In this document: in pieces, positions 6,196 to 12,758 of the stretch
Layout of the letters: each line of letters opens with the position of its first letter
Numbering within the stretch: the first letter of the stretch is position 1
Made by a program: the position numbers and the translations under genes
The notes under the pieces: model-generated
Database searches by the model: none
Seen by the model: the letters and a program-made list of their open reading frames with translations, nothing else
What the model was told of the DNA's origin: nothing
Assembly: GCA_937862845.1 (NCBI GenBank)
Contig: CALMCK010000044.1
Span: forward strand, 1-12,758
From: an uncultured Burkholderiaceae bacterium
GTDB lineage: Bacteria > Pseudomonadota > Gammaproteobacteria > Burkholderiales > Burkholderiaceae
Direction: 5' to 3'
DNA: 12,758 nt

Positions 6196-6235
6196 GTAGG
6201 GCGGGTTAGGCGTCTTTTGCCGTAACCCGCCCTAC
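6196..6235. repeat. REP-like perfect 13-bp palindrome
   Basis: Arms GTAGGGCGGGTTA (6196-6208) and TAACCCGCCCTAC (6223-6235) are perfectly complementary, with a further inner GGC/GCC pairing. The site is flanked by T5 on the left and A4 on the right. GTAGGGYGGGTTA palindromes of this type are known as dispersed intergenic repeats in many proteobacteria. Between the paiB-like stop and the racemase start it may also attenuate transcription or stabilise mRNA. Confidence 0.75.
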
Positions 6236-6248
6236 GAAAAGCGGCGCA

Positions 6249-6875
6249 TCACTTTAACTTCGCCGCCACATACGCCGCCATGTCGTGATTGCCAGATTCT
6301 TGCAAGCCCGCCGACACGCCCGCTTGATTGCGCGCGGGTTGGTTTTGGCTGACTTTCCATTTACCCATTAAACTTTTAATCTTAATTTCGAAGCCGACAA
6401 TCGCGCGCATCATTTGCGAGATGTAGTCGGCGGGTGCGTCGTTGACCGACCATGGTGTGTTGAACTTCGCTTCGTGCGAATCGGTTAAATCATTCAGCAA
6501 CGCCAGCAACCACGTCGCGTCGTCATGGATTACCAGCTCGCCCTGTGCTTGCACGGTCGCGTAGTTATAAGTCGGCACGACTTTGTGTGTCTCACTTTTG
6601 GTCGCATACCACGACGGGCTGATGTAGGCGGTGTGGCCTTGAAACACCGCCAGCGCGCCGTGTTCGACCGAGTAATCTTGCCAAAGCGCATTTGCTCGCG
6701 CGCAGTGACCGCGCAGCGTGCCAAACTCTGAGCCATCGTCGTGCCAAATCAGCGGCATCGGATTGGCATTTAATCCTGTCGATGCCAATGTGATGAGTGT
6801 CGCCAAGGGATGCGCGCTCATGAGTTCGCGCAAGGTGAGCGGGTCGGTTTCAGCGAAAGTGGGGACGTGGTACAT
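6249..6875 (-). CDS. PaiB-family FMN-binding (negative transcriptional regulator-type) protein
   Basis: Predicted 208-residue protein of the PaiB family, a split-barrel flavin-binding fold. Conserved stretches are seen in order: LATLIT (24-29), NPMPLIW (38-44), LRGHCARAN (54-62), YISPSWY (84-90), VPTYNYATV (100-108) and GKWKVSQNQ (171-179). Bacillus PaiB was described as a negative regulator of degradative enzymes and sporulation, but most members are uncharacterised and may be FMN-dependent oxidoreductases. The start is supported by AAAGGA about eight bases upstream. It is divergent from a MocR regulator, with 163 bases between start codons, and precedes the racemase gene by 89 bases, so it may be regulated by that MocR and lead the downstream run. 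Confidence 0.92.
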   Translation of the reverse strand: MYHVPTFAETDPLTLRELMSAHPLATLITLASTGLNANPMPLIWHDDGSEFGTLRGHCARANALWQDYSVEHGALAVFQGHTAYISPSWYATKSETHKVVPTYNYATVQAQGELVIHDDATWLLALLNDLTDSHEAKFNTPWSVNDAPADYISQMMRAIVGFEIKIKSLMGKWKVSQNQPARNQAGVSAGLQESGNHDMAAYVAAKLK

Positions 6876-6969
6876 GGGGTTTCCTTTGTTTGGATTAGGT
6901 GCGATTTTATCAATACTATTGAAGAGGCGGTTACCCTTCTGCCACCGGTCATTTCACCTGTATTTACAC

Positions 6970-6975
6970 TATACT
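6970..6975 (+). promoter_or_regulatory. Candidate -10 box of the MocR gene
   Basis: TATACT (6970-6975) fits a sigma-70 -10 box about 65 bases before the start codon. No convincing -35 box is at the usual distance. The inverted half-sites at 6992-7034 lie just downstream, a position that suits autorepression. Confidence 0.35.
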
Positions 6976-6991
6976 TTACGCGATTTTTACA

Positions 6992-7036
6992 GTACAGTAC
7001 CGATACACATCAACAAACAATCAAGGAACTGTACAG
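6992..7036. promoter_or_regulatory. Candidate operator: inverted half-sites in the divergent spacer
   Basis: GTACAGTACC (6992-7001) and GGAACTGTAC (7025-7034) are inverted copies with nine of ten positions matching, centres about 33 bases apart. The downstream half also forms the palindrome CTGTACAG (7029-7036), which ends two bases before the MocR start codon. MocR-type regulators usually bind repeated half-sites next to their own gene and the divergent target. Confidence 0.5.
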
Positions 7037-7038
7037 AG

Positions 7039-8523
7039 ATGACAAACGATACAATTTCTCATGGTCTTGGCGCAATGAATGATCCATTGACCGCGACGAC
7101 GAGCAGTGGGCTGGATACTCGGTTTAACAAAGTTGACCAAGTCGTGGCGTGGATGACGGAGCGGGTTGACATGCGTTTTTATGCGCCTGGTGCGCGCGTG
7201 CCATCGGTGCGACAGCTGGCGGAGCGGCTCGATGTCAGCCGTTTCACGATTGTCCATGCGTATGACAAACTCGTGGCGGCGGGTGTTTTGGTCTCGCGTG
7301 CGGGCTCTGGGTTTTATGTCGCGCAACTGGTCAATGCGCCAAAGCAGTCGCAAGTGGAGCGGATACCGAGTGGTTTGTCAGAAAATGGCGCGGTCGATAC
7401 GACGTGGTTGTTGCGGCATATTTTCTCGAATGTGTCTGAAGACTGCTCGCCCGGCAGTGGGTTGTTGCCGCACGCATGGTTGCAAAATGATCGTGTGGGT
7501 GTGGCGGTACGCAGTGTCACGCGGACGTGCGAGGCGCATGTTTATGGTTATGGCAATGTGCAGGGTTACTTGCCGTTGCGTGAGCAGATGGTGGTGCAGT
7601 TGAACCAAGTCGGCATGGTGGCGACGGCGGATCAGATGGTCTGCACGCAGGGAGTTTCGAGTGCGATTGATTTGATGGCACGTTATTTTCTAAAAGCGGG
7701 CGACGCGGTGATGGTCGATGATCCGAGCTGGTTTTGGCTGTATGGCAGTTTGCAGGCGCAAGGTTTGCGTGTGATTGGTGTGCCGCGTGATGAAGAAGGG
7801 CCAAACATTGAAATCCTCGCGCGCGTCATGGCGCACGACAAACCGAAAGTGTATGTGACCAACAGCGTGTTGCACAATCCGACGTCGTTTGGCGTCACGC
7901 CTGCGCGTGCGTATCAGGTGCTCCGACTGCTCGACGAGCATGATTGTTACATGCTTGAGGATGATATTTACGGCGACTTTCACGGTGGCGTCGCCAAAGG
8001 TGCGCCCGCGTTGCGCTATGCGGCGCTCGACCAATTCAAGCGCGTGTTTTATGTCGCGGGATTTTCAAAAAGCCTCGCCGCAGGGCTGCGCGTCGCCGTG
8101 GTCTGCTGTCCGCCGCAGCATGTGCAAGGATTTGTTGGCCAAAAAATGCTTGGCGCATTGTCCAGCCCAGAGATGAATGAAGCCATTGTTCATCGCCTGC
8201 TCGCCGATGGCCAACACCGCCGCCACCTCGAGCGCTTGCGTCAACGCATCGCCAACGGCCATGCCCGCATGCGTGAGGAGTTGCCGAAAATTGGTTTGGT
8301 TTACCCGCCTTTGACACAAGACGGCTTGTTTGTTTGGGTCGACACGGGTGTCGACACCAATGCACTGGCCATCGCTGCCATGAATGATGGCTGGCTGGTT
8401 GCGCCAGGTGGTTTATTTTCACCGAATCAAGGCGTGTCCACATTCATGCGGCTCAATGTGTCGCGCACGACCGATGTTTTTTTGGCGTGGTTGGGGCGGT
8501 ATTTGGATGAAACGAAAAGTTAA
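7039..8523 (+). CDS. MocR-type GntR/aminotransferase transcriptional regulator
   Basis: Predicted 494-residue regulator with an N-terminal GntR winged helix-turn-helix (residues about 29-97; VPSVRQLAERLDVSRFTIVHAY and AGSGFYV are diagnostic). It is followed by a fold-type I aminotransferase domain (about 120-490). PLP-binding residues are in place: Asn280 in HNPT, EDDIYGD (307-313), Lys344 in GFSKSLAAGLR for the Schiff base, and Arg471 in MRLNVS for a substrate carboxylate. Such proteins bind PLP plus an amino acid or amine and control neighbouring genes. ATG 7039 is chosen because AAGGAA (7023-7028) precedes it and the GntR domain begins shortly after; the open frame back to 6718 overlaps the divergent paiB gene. 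The divergent paiB, racemase and exporter genes are the obvious targets. Confidence 0.93.
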   Translation: MTNDTISHGLGAMNDPLTATTSSGLDTRFNKVDQVVAWMTERVDMRFYAPGARVPSVRQLAERLDVSRFTIVHAYDKLVAAGVLVSRAGSGFYVAQLVNAPKQSQVERIPSGLSENGAVDTTWLLRHIFSNVSEDCSPGSGLLPHAWLQNDRVGVAVRSVTRTCEAHVYGYGNVQGYLPLREQMVVQLNQVGMVATADQMVCTQGVSSAIDLMARYFLKAGDAVMVDDPSWFWLYGSLQAQGLRVIGVPRDEEGPNIEILARVMAHDKPKVYVTNSVLHNPTSFGVTPARAYQVLRLLDEHDCYMLEDDIYGDFHGGVAKGAPALRYAALDQFKRVFYVAGFSKSLAAGLRVAVVCCPPQHVQGFVGQKMLGALSSPEMNEAIVHRLLADGQHRRHLERLRQRIANGHARMREELPKIGLVYPPLTQDGLFVWVDTGVDTNALAIAAMNDGWLVAPGGLFSPNQGVSTFMRLNVSRTTDVFLAWLGRYLDETKS

Positions 8524-8595
8524 CTGACGATTGGCGGGTTCTAGTCGTCATGGTGTGACAACAAGTGAAAAATCGGATGGGCGCGATACACTCGT

Positions 8596-8907
8596 TTAAA
8601 TGCCTGATAATAAAAAGTCCAAAGCAGCAATGATGCCGTGCTGATGTTCAGTTAGGTTTGCGGCCTCTTTGCCAAGCGCTTTGCGTGGCAGGGAGGCGAG
8701 TTGTGTTGTATTGATGATGTATTCACTTCGTGCAATTTTGACTGTGGGGTTTAAACGAGAAAGAGGTTGGCTGCCTTGTTTGAGTAATGACAAAGGCACA
8801 ACGACAGTTGTTTTTAAATCGCTCAATAAATTTGATTGGATGTCGAGCAAATAGGGGTAAGCCGTTTTGGTTGTTGCATGTGTGTTTTGGTAGGCAAAAA
8901 ATTGCAT
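8596..8907 (-). CDS. ccdB: CcdB-family gyrase-poison toxin
   Basis: Predicted 103-residue toxin matching plasmid F CcdB along its length: MQFFAYQN at the start, LLDIQSNLL (20-28), VVVPL (35-39) and the C-terminal helix ending SGI. CcdB traps DNA gyrase in a cleavage complex. In plasmid F CcdB the last three residues are Trp-Gly-Ile and are required for poisoning; here they are Ser-Gly-Ile, so toxicity may be weakened or lost. It follows ccdA by 11 bases and ends 72 bases from the convergent MocR gene. No clear ribosome site is visible, and a hairpin covers the intercistronic region. Confidence 0.88.
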   Translation of the reverse strand: MQFFAYQNTHATTKTAYPYLLDIQSNLLSDLKTTVVVPLSLLKQGSQPLSRLNPTVKIARSEYIINTTQLASLPRKALGKEAANLTEHQHGIIAALDFLLSGI

Positions 8908-8908
8908 G

Positions 8909-8927
8909 GTGTTTTCTTTTAAAACAC
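8909..8927 (-). promoter_or_regulatory. Hairpin between ccdA stop and ccdB start
   Basis: Arms GTGTTTT and AAAACAC form a seven-base stem with a five-base loop. The hairpin includes the ccdA stop codon and ends one base before the ccdB ATG on the mRNA. It would hide the ccdB initiation region unless ribosomes finishing ccdA open it, a possible translational coupling device that limits the toxin. Confidence 0.45.
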
Positions 8928-9152
8928 ACGAAAGTGGTCAGAAAATAAACCATCTTCTTCCACCGACTCATTGTAGGCGCAAATGGCAGCACGATTTTCA
9001 TCTTGCCATTTTTTTTGTTCAAGTTTTTTTACTTCTTGCACAAGTGCTTTGGCAAAAATAGCGGACAAATTGATTTTGAGTGCCTTGGCATTTGCCAATA
9101 AGTCCGGGTGAACGGTGAGCGTTGTGGTGCGTTTGAGTGTGGTGGTTGGCAT
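8919..9152 (-). CDS. ccdA: CcdA-family antitoxin
   Basis: Predicted 77-residue antitoxin. The N-terminal part (TTLTVHPDLLANAKALKINL) is a ribbon-helix-helix DNA-binding domain like that of CcdA, and the C-terminal part (KKWQDENRAAICAYNESVEEDGLFSD) matches the flexible tail that wraps and neutralises CcdB. ATG 9152 is chosen because AAGGA lies about eight bases upstream and it gives the usual CcdA length; the longer frame to 9212 would overlap the promoter. The CcdA-CcdB complex normally represses its own promoter. Confidence 0.9.
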   Translation of the reverse strand: MPTTTLKRTTTLTVHPDLLANAKALKINLSAIFAKALVQEVKKLEQKKWQDENRAAICAYNESVEEDGLFSDHFRVF

Positions 9153-9191
9153 GCTGAAATCCTTTTGGAAAGGCAGAGAGGTTGATGACGC

Positions 9192-9220
9192 ATTGTATTT
9201 CATGTCGTGCAAAAAGTAAA
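9192..9220 (-). promoter_or_regulatory. Predicted ccdAB promoter
   Basis: On the minus strand a -35 box TTTACT (9215-9220) and a -10 box TACAAT (9192-9197) are spaced by exactly 17 bases. This places the transcription start about 30-35 bases before the ccdA start codon. Confidence 0.6.
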
Positions 9221-9235
9221 TATGTTTAACACATA
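9221..9235. promoter_or_regulatory. Candidate CcdA operator palindrome
   Basis: TATGT and ACATA arms five bases apart directly abut the -35 box of ccdAB. Antitoxins with ribbon-helix-helix domains bind short palindromes at this position. The assignment is tentative. Confidence 0.3.
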
Positions 9236-9257
9236 CCTTTTTCTATTTGCTGATAAA

Positions 9258-10247
9258 TCAGCCCTTCAAAGCCCGCATTCTGTCTGCTTCTCGTTGTGCC
9301 ATTTTCGCATCGTGTCGTTCGGCGGCAATTTTTGCGACGTCGCCACCGATGTGTGATTCGCCGCGCTCGGCGGCGAGTTTGACTTGTTTTTCACGCTCGA
9401 GCAGGCTGGTTTTGCGCTCTGCGCTGAGGCTGTCGAAGCAGTGTGGGCAGCTCACTTGGTATTGGTATTTAGCGCTTTGTTTGTCCTCAGCGGTGACGGG
9501 GAATCGGCAGGCGTGGCACTGGTCGTAGTGGCCTTTTTGTAGGCTGTGGTTGACGGCGACGCGGTCGTCAAATACGAAGCATTCGCCTTGCCAGAGGCTC
9601 TCATCGGCGGGGACTTCTTCGAGGTATTTGAGGATGCCGCCGTGCAGGTGGTAGACTTCATCGAAGCCTTGTTCTTTTAAATAGGCGGTGGATTTTTCGC
9701 AACGAATGCCGCCGGTGCAAAACATGGCGACTTTTTTGTGTTTGGCAGGGTCGAGGTTTTCTTTGACGTAGGCGGGGAATTCGCGGAAGGTTTCGGTGTT
9801 TGGGTTCAGTGCATTCTTAAATGTGCCGATGCCGAATTCGTAGTCATTGCGTGTGTCAACGACGATGACATCAGGGTCGCTGATGAGTGCGTTCCAGTCC
9901 TTGGGTTCGACATAGGTGCCGACCACGCGGCGTGGGTCAATGCCTTCGATGCCCATGGTGACGATTTCTTTTTTGAGCTTCACTTTGCAGCGATTGAACG
10001 GTATGGCGTCGTGGTGGGAAAATTTGCAGTCGATGTTGTCCAGCCCTGACTGTGTGTCGAGCCATGCGCGCAGGTTGTCAATCGCACTTTGCGTGCCAGC
10101 GACGGTGCCGTTGATGCCTTCGCGTGCCAACAGCAGTGTGCCGCGAATCTGCTGTGCGTGCATGACGTCGAGCAGCGGTTGGCGCAGGGCTTCATACTCG
10201 GGTAATTCGACAAATTTATACATGGCGCAGACGACGATTTGAGACAT
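9258..10247 (-). CDS. trhO: tRNA uridine(34) hydroxylase, rhodanese family
   Basis: Predicted 329-residue protein of the TrhO/YceA family, which hydroxylates U34 of certain tRNAs to 5-hydroxyuridine, the precursor of cmo5U-type wobble modifications, in an oxygen-dependent way. An N-terminal acylphosphatase-like domain (about 8-100, REGINGTV at 42-49) is followed by a rhodanese domain (about 115-215) with the active loop CTGGIRC (177-183), where both conserved cysteines are present. A C-terminal part has CHAC and CPHC pairs that may bind zinc. ATG 10247 is preceded by AGGAAG. It is separated from the next minus-strand gene by a strong terminator, so it is its own transcription unit. Confidence 0.95.
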   Translation of the reverse strand: MSQIVVCAMYKFVELPEYEALRQPLLDVMHAQQIRGTLLLAREGINGTVAGTQSAIDNLRAWLDTQSGLDNIDCKFSHHDAIPFNRCKVKLKKEIVTMGIEGIDPRRVVGTYVEPKDWNALISDPDVIVVDTRNDYEFGIGTFKNALNPNTETFREFPAYVKENLDPAKHKKVAMFCTGGIRCEKSTAYLKEQGFDEVYHLHGGILKYLEEVPADESLWQGECFVFDDRVAVNHSLQKGHYDQCHACRFPVTAEDKQSAKYQYQVSCPHCFDSLSAERKTSLLEREKQVKLAAERGESHIGGDVAKIAAERHDAKMAQREADRMRALKG

Positions 10248-10279
10248 AACACTTCCTAAAAGATGGGCGATAAAGCAGA

Positions 10280-10285
10280 ATTATA
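10280..10285 (-). promoter_or_regulatory. Candidate -10 box of trhO
   Basis: A consensus TATAAT on the minus strand lies 33 bases before the trhO start codon. The -35 region is weak (GACTTG at a 16-base spacing). Confidence 0.5.
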
Positions 10286-10342
10286 GCGGATTGTCGCGCC
10301 ACAAGTCCATAAGTCCATACGCAGAGTAGGGACTTGCACATG

Positions 10343-10374
10343 AAACAACGGCATGCTTGAGCATGCCGTTGTTT
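10343..10374 (-). terminator. Strong hairpin terminator of the exported ATP-grasp gene
   Basis: A perfect 14-bp stem (10343-10356 with 10361-10374) with a four-base loop directly abuts the TAA at 10375-10377. On the minus strand a short T run follows the stem; on the plus strand a T run also follows. It would separate this gene from trhO. Confidence 0.75.
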
Positions 10375-12282
10375 TTATTTGAGCAGCCGTGGGGTTTTGG
10401 TCACATAGGGTCTGGCTTGCACAATCCAGATGGTTTCGCCTTCGAGCACCCATTCGATGTCGAGTGCTTGTTCTTGTGAAAACAGGGGGATGATTTGTTC
10501 GACGGCATCGCCCAGTCGTTTGGCACGGGCTTCGGTGAGTATGGTGTCGCCTTTGCTGGTGGGCACTTCTTTAACGCCATTTTTTGGGTCGAACACGAGC
10601 ATGGTGGTTTCGGATGAACGGCTGATGATGCGTGTGCCGTGGTTGGCGCTGTCGTAGAGGATTTGTTCGGGGATTTTGGTGCCTTCGACGACACGGATGC
10701 CCAGTCCCCATTTGGCGTTAATCGTGTAGGTGTTTGGGTTGTGCCCCCAGATGTCGGTGGTGAGCAGCACGCCTGCGGCGGTGGCGTTCACGCCTGTTTG
10801 AATCATCACGGCGGGATATACGGCGCGCTGGTTGATTCCTGCGAATTGGCGCTCGGTGACGGCGCGTTCATTCCACACGGATGCCCAAACTTTTTTGATG
10901 GCTGCATCGAGTGCACTGCGGGTGGCGACGTTGGGCACGGTGTCGTAAAGACCTGCGCCGTTAAAGCCTTTGAGGTCTTCGGCGTTGGTTGAGCTGCGCA
11001 CAAAGACGCCTTTGCCGCCGAGTTGGCTTTGCCATTGTTTTTCAATGGCGGCGAAATGATCGGCGTTGATGGGGGCGTCGGTGATGGCTTTGCGCAGTGC
11101 TTCGAGTTGCTCGCGTCGCCACGCGGCGTCGGCTGTGAAGCGCGCATCGTCGAGCACAGCATCGATGTTGGCCTGCAAGTGGTTTTGACGAATGTGCTCA
11201 GCGTAGTAATAGAAAGGCACGCCAAACCCTGTCGGCACGTTGACCAGTGATTGTTTTGCGGAGGCGATTTCGCCGAGATTGGCGGTTTTGGTGCCGTAGA
11301 TGAGTACGTCGCGTGCTTTGATGGTGCTCAATGATTGGAGGCGGGTGTCGGTGAGGTTCGCTTGTGGCAAGGTCACGCTGCGTGTTTCGACGGCTTGTTG
11401 TTCAAATGCCAGTCGCTCTGCATCGGTGGCTGCGCGCAGATTGAGGTTTTGCTCGGTCACTTCGTAGTGCACGATTTGGCCGTTGAGTGCGGCATAACGC
11501 TGTGCGGCGGTTTTATCGCTGGCATTGGGGATGCCCCATGCCGAGGCGCGCAGATTGACGTGCGCGAGTGGGGTGGAAAACTGTGTGGTGATGATGCCTG
11601 CGACGGGGTTGATGTCGGGATAGGCTTCTTGCAGCAGTACGATGTCGGTGCTGGCAAAATCGAGTTTGTCCAATGCGGTGCCTGCGGGGATGATGCGCAA
11701 TTTGCCTGTGGCGCTGCCTGTTTGAAAGGCTTGAAATGGCAGATTGGCGTAAATTTTATCGTTGGTGATGACTTTGATGCCGCGCAGATTTTTGGCCATT
11801 TTTTCTTGCATGAACGAATCGGGTCGGTAGGTCAGCTTTGGGATGAAAAAAGTGTTGTTTAATGCTTTGTAAGTGCGCGTCACGTCGCGCGCGGTGATGG
11901 TGTCGCCTTCCCAGAAAGAAAACGTCCACAGGTCGAGTTTCGGGTAATGGGTGAGGTAGCCGAGAATGAACTGCGGCTTTTGCGTGCTGTAGTTTCGGTT
12001 GAACGATTTGATGTTCTCGTAGCTGCGGGTTTGTTTGAGCAAGACCTCAAGCCCGAAGTCAATGTGCAGGTTAAATACGTGGGCGTCAAAAAAATACATT
12101 TTGCCTGTTTTGACGTCCAAAACAAATTTTGAAAACTCTGCATCGCGCTCGGGTTTTGAAAGCTGTTGCCATGTTTCTGCGTCTTTGACATCGTTTTGCC
12201 AGACGCGCTGTTGCGCATGTGCACCGATTGAAAAAGTTAAAAACGCCGCTAAGGTCAGCATGCGCAGGATGGTTTTGTTCAT
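10375..12282 (-). CDS. Exported PEP/pyruvate-binding (PPDK N-terminal-like) domain protein
   Basis: Predicted 635-residue protein. Residues 1-23 (MNKTILRMLTLAAFLTFSIGAHA) minus detail: basic start, hydrophobic core and AHA cleavage site, i.e. a Sec signal peptide. Residues 228-252 (GIITTQFSTPLAHV, AWGIPN) resemble the swivelling phosphohistidine domain of PEP-utilising enzymes with His241. Residues about 325-625 form the ATP-grasp domain seen in PEP synthase and pyruvate phosphate dikinase: GTKTANLGEIA, VRSSTNAEDLKGFNGAGLYD and the closing DIEWVLEG, IVQARP. The domain order is reversed compared with PEP synthase, and the PEP-binding TIM barrel is missing. An exported protein with an intact ATP site is unexpected; the substrate is unknown. 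GGGAG lies five bases before ATG. It starts 48 bases after prmB. Confidence 0.85.
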   Translation of the reverse strand: MNKTILRMLTLAAFLTFSIGAHAQQRVWQNDVKDAETWQQLSKPERDAEFSKFVLDVKTGKMYFFDAHVFNLHIDFGLEVLLKQTRSYENIKSFNRNYSTQKPQFILGYLTHYPKLDLWTFSFWEGDTITARDVTRTYKALNNTFFIPKLTYRPDSFMQEKMAKNLRGIKVITNDKIYANLPFQAFQTGSATGKLRIIPAGTALDKLDFASTDIVLLQEAYPDINPVAGIITTQFSTPLAHVNLRASAWGIPNASDKTAAQRYAALNGQIVHYEVTEQNLNLRAATDAERLAFEQQAVETRSVTLPQANLTDTRLQSLSTIKARDVLIYGTKTANLGEIASAKQSLVNVPTGFGVPFYYYAEHIRQNHLQANIDAVLDDARFTADAAWRREQLEALRKAITDAPINADHFAAIEKQWQSQLGGKGVFVRSSTNAEDLKGFNGAGLYDTVPNVATRSALDAAIKKVWASVWNERAVTERQFAGINQRAVYPAVMIQTGVNATAAGVLLTTDIWGHNPNTYTINAKWGLGIRVVEGTKIPEQILYDSANHGTRIISRSSETTMLVFDPKNGVKEVPTSKGDTILTEARAKRLGDAVEQIIPLFSQEQALDIEWVLEGETIWIVQARPYVTKTPRLLK

Positions 12283-12330
12283 GAGGGCTCCCGTTATTAT
12301 GATGTGAAGCGGACCACGAATGGCCAGACT

Positions 12331-12758
12331 TTAAGCGTATTTGAGCAGGTCTTTGGCGGTCAATAAAAACACTGCGTTTTCCGCGCCGCTGGTTTCCAGC
12401 CATGTGAGCGGCAGTTTTTTAAACGCGGCTTCAGCGTATTTGAACTCATTACCGATTTCGACCACGAGTATGCCATGCGGCTTGAGATGCTGCGCCGCCT
12501 GCGCGACGATGGTGCGCACCAAATCCATGCCATCTGCACCGCCCGCCAGTGAAATGTGAGGCTCGGCGAGGTATTCTTTCGGCAGCTTGCTCATCGAGTC
12601 GCTGTTGACGTAGGGTGGATTGGTGAAAACAATGTCGTATTTTTTGTCCGCGGGCACAGCGTGATACAAGTCGCTTTGAATCAATGAGATGCGTTCTTGC
12701 AATTCATACTGCGCGACGTTGATGCCGGCGACGGCCAATGCATCCTCGTCAATGTCAA
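12331..12758 (-). CDS. prmB: Ribosomal protein L3 glutamine methyltransferase, 5'-truncated by window edge
   Basis: S-adenosylmethionine-dependent enzyme that methylates a glutamine side chain of ribosomal protein L3. The window holds about 142 C-terminal codons. The frame enters reading DIDEDALAVAGINV, the acidic post-strand 2 SAM motif, and continues to the NPPYVNSDSMSKLP catalytic motif typical of PrmB rather than PrmC, then EYLAEPHISLAGG.DGMDLV. The TTG at 12738 is internal. It is followed 48 bases later by the exported ATP-grasp gene on the same strand. Confidence 0.92.
   Translation of the reverse strand, partial: DIDEDALAVAGINVAQYELQERISLIQSDLYHAVPADKKYDIVFTNPPYVNSDSMSKLPKEYLAEPHISLAGGADGMDLVRTIVAQAAQHLKPHGILVVEIGNEFKYAEAAFKKLPLTWLETSGAENAVFLLTAKDLLKYA

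Noticed and set aside
6718..7038. Upstream extension of the MocR reading frame
   Set aside because: It overlaps the divergent paiB-like gene and its promoter region; the ribosome site and GntR domain support ATG 7039.
8525..8550. Hairpin TGACGA/TCGTCA after the MocR gene as a terminator
   Set aside because: Only six pairs with a 14-base loop and no T tract.
9153..9212. Longer ccdA start at 9212
   Set aside because: It would cover the predicted promoter and exceed the usual CcdA length; ATG 9152 has a good ribosome site.
10303..10318. Direct repeat AGTCCATA x2 upstream of trhO
   Set aside because: Only two eight-base copies; too little to call an operator.
9247..12224. Long plus-strand frames opposite trhO and the ATP-grasp gene
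   Set aside because: They are antisense shadows with no ribosome sites or domains, while the minus strand carries clear family motifs throughout.

Overview
The window reads as chromosome of a Gram-negative proteobacterium. A betaproteobacterium of the Burkholderiales or a relative is the most likely source. That rests on the style of the proteins (LpdA, TrhO, PrmB, PaiB, a YgeA-type racemase) and a moderately GC-rich composition; it is an inference, since no rRNA or other phylogenetic marker is present. No rRNA, tRNA, CRISPR array or integrase gene was found.

Region 1 (1-905, +) is the 3' part of a dihydrolipoamide dehydrogenase gene. Region 2 (about 1010-3350) is the accessory part: a small integron cassette array without an integrase (a CALIN-type cluster). 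Two well-formed attC sites (1800-1910 and 2682-2809) each begin inside the stop codon of the preceding gene, and a third, less canonical hairpin ending in GTTAGGC (1014-1075) sits at the lpdA side. The cassettes carry a phospholipase D-like protein, an HNH nuclease and the 5' part of a GFA-family gene. The GFA gene is cut off and followed, on the other strand, by a decayed fragment of threonine dehydrogenase (tdh), so the right end of the array looks like a deletion scar.

Region 3 (3455-7038, mostly -) is a run of same-strand genes: paiB-like, amino-acid racemase, cupin, EamA exporter and LysE/RhtB exporter. It is divergent from a MocR-type GntR/aminotransferase regulator (7039-8523, +). The divergent spacer carries inverted GTACAGT/ACTGTAC half-sites. 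The set suggests a PLP-sensing regulator controlling amino-acid racemisation and export. The EamA gene appears frameshifted near its start.

Region 4 (8596-9235, -) is a chromosomal ccdAB toxin-antitoxin pair with its own promoter. The toxin lacks the C-terminal Trp known to matter for gyrase poisoning. Region 5 (9258-12758, -) holds trhO (tRNA U34 hydroxylation), a predicted exported protein with PEP/pyruvate-binding ATP-grasp domains, and the 3' part of prmB at the window edge.
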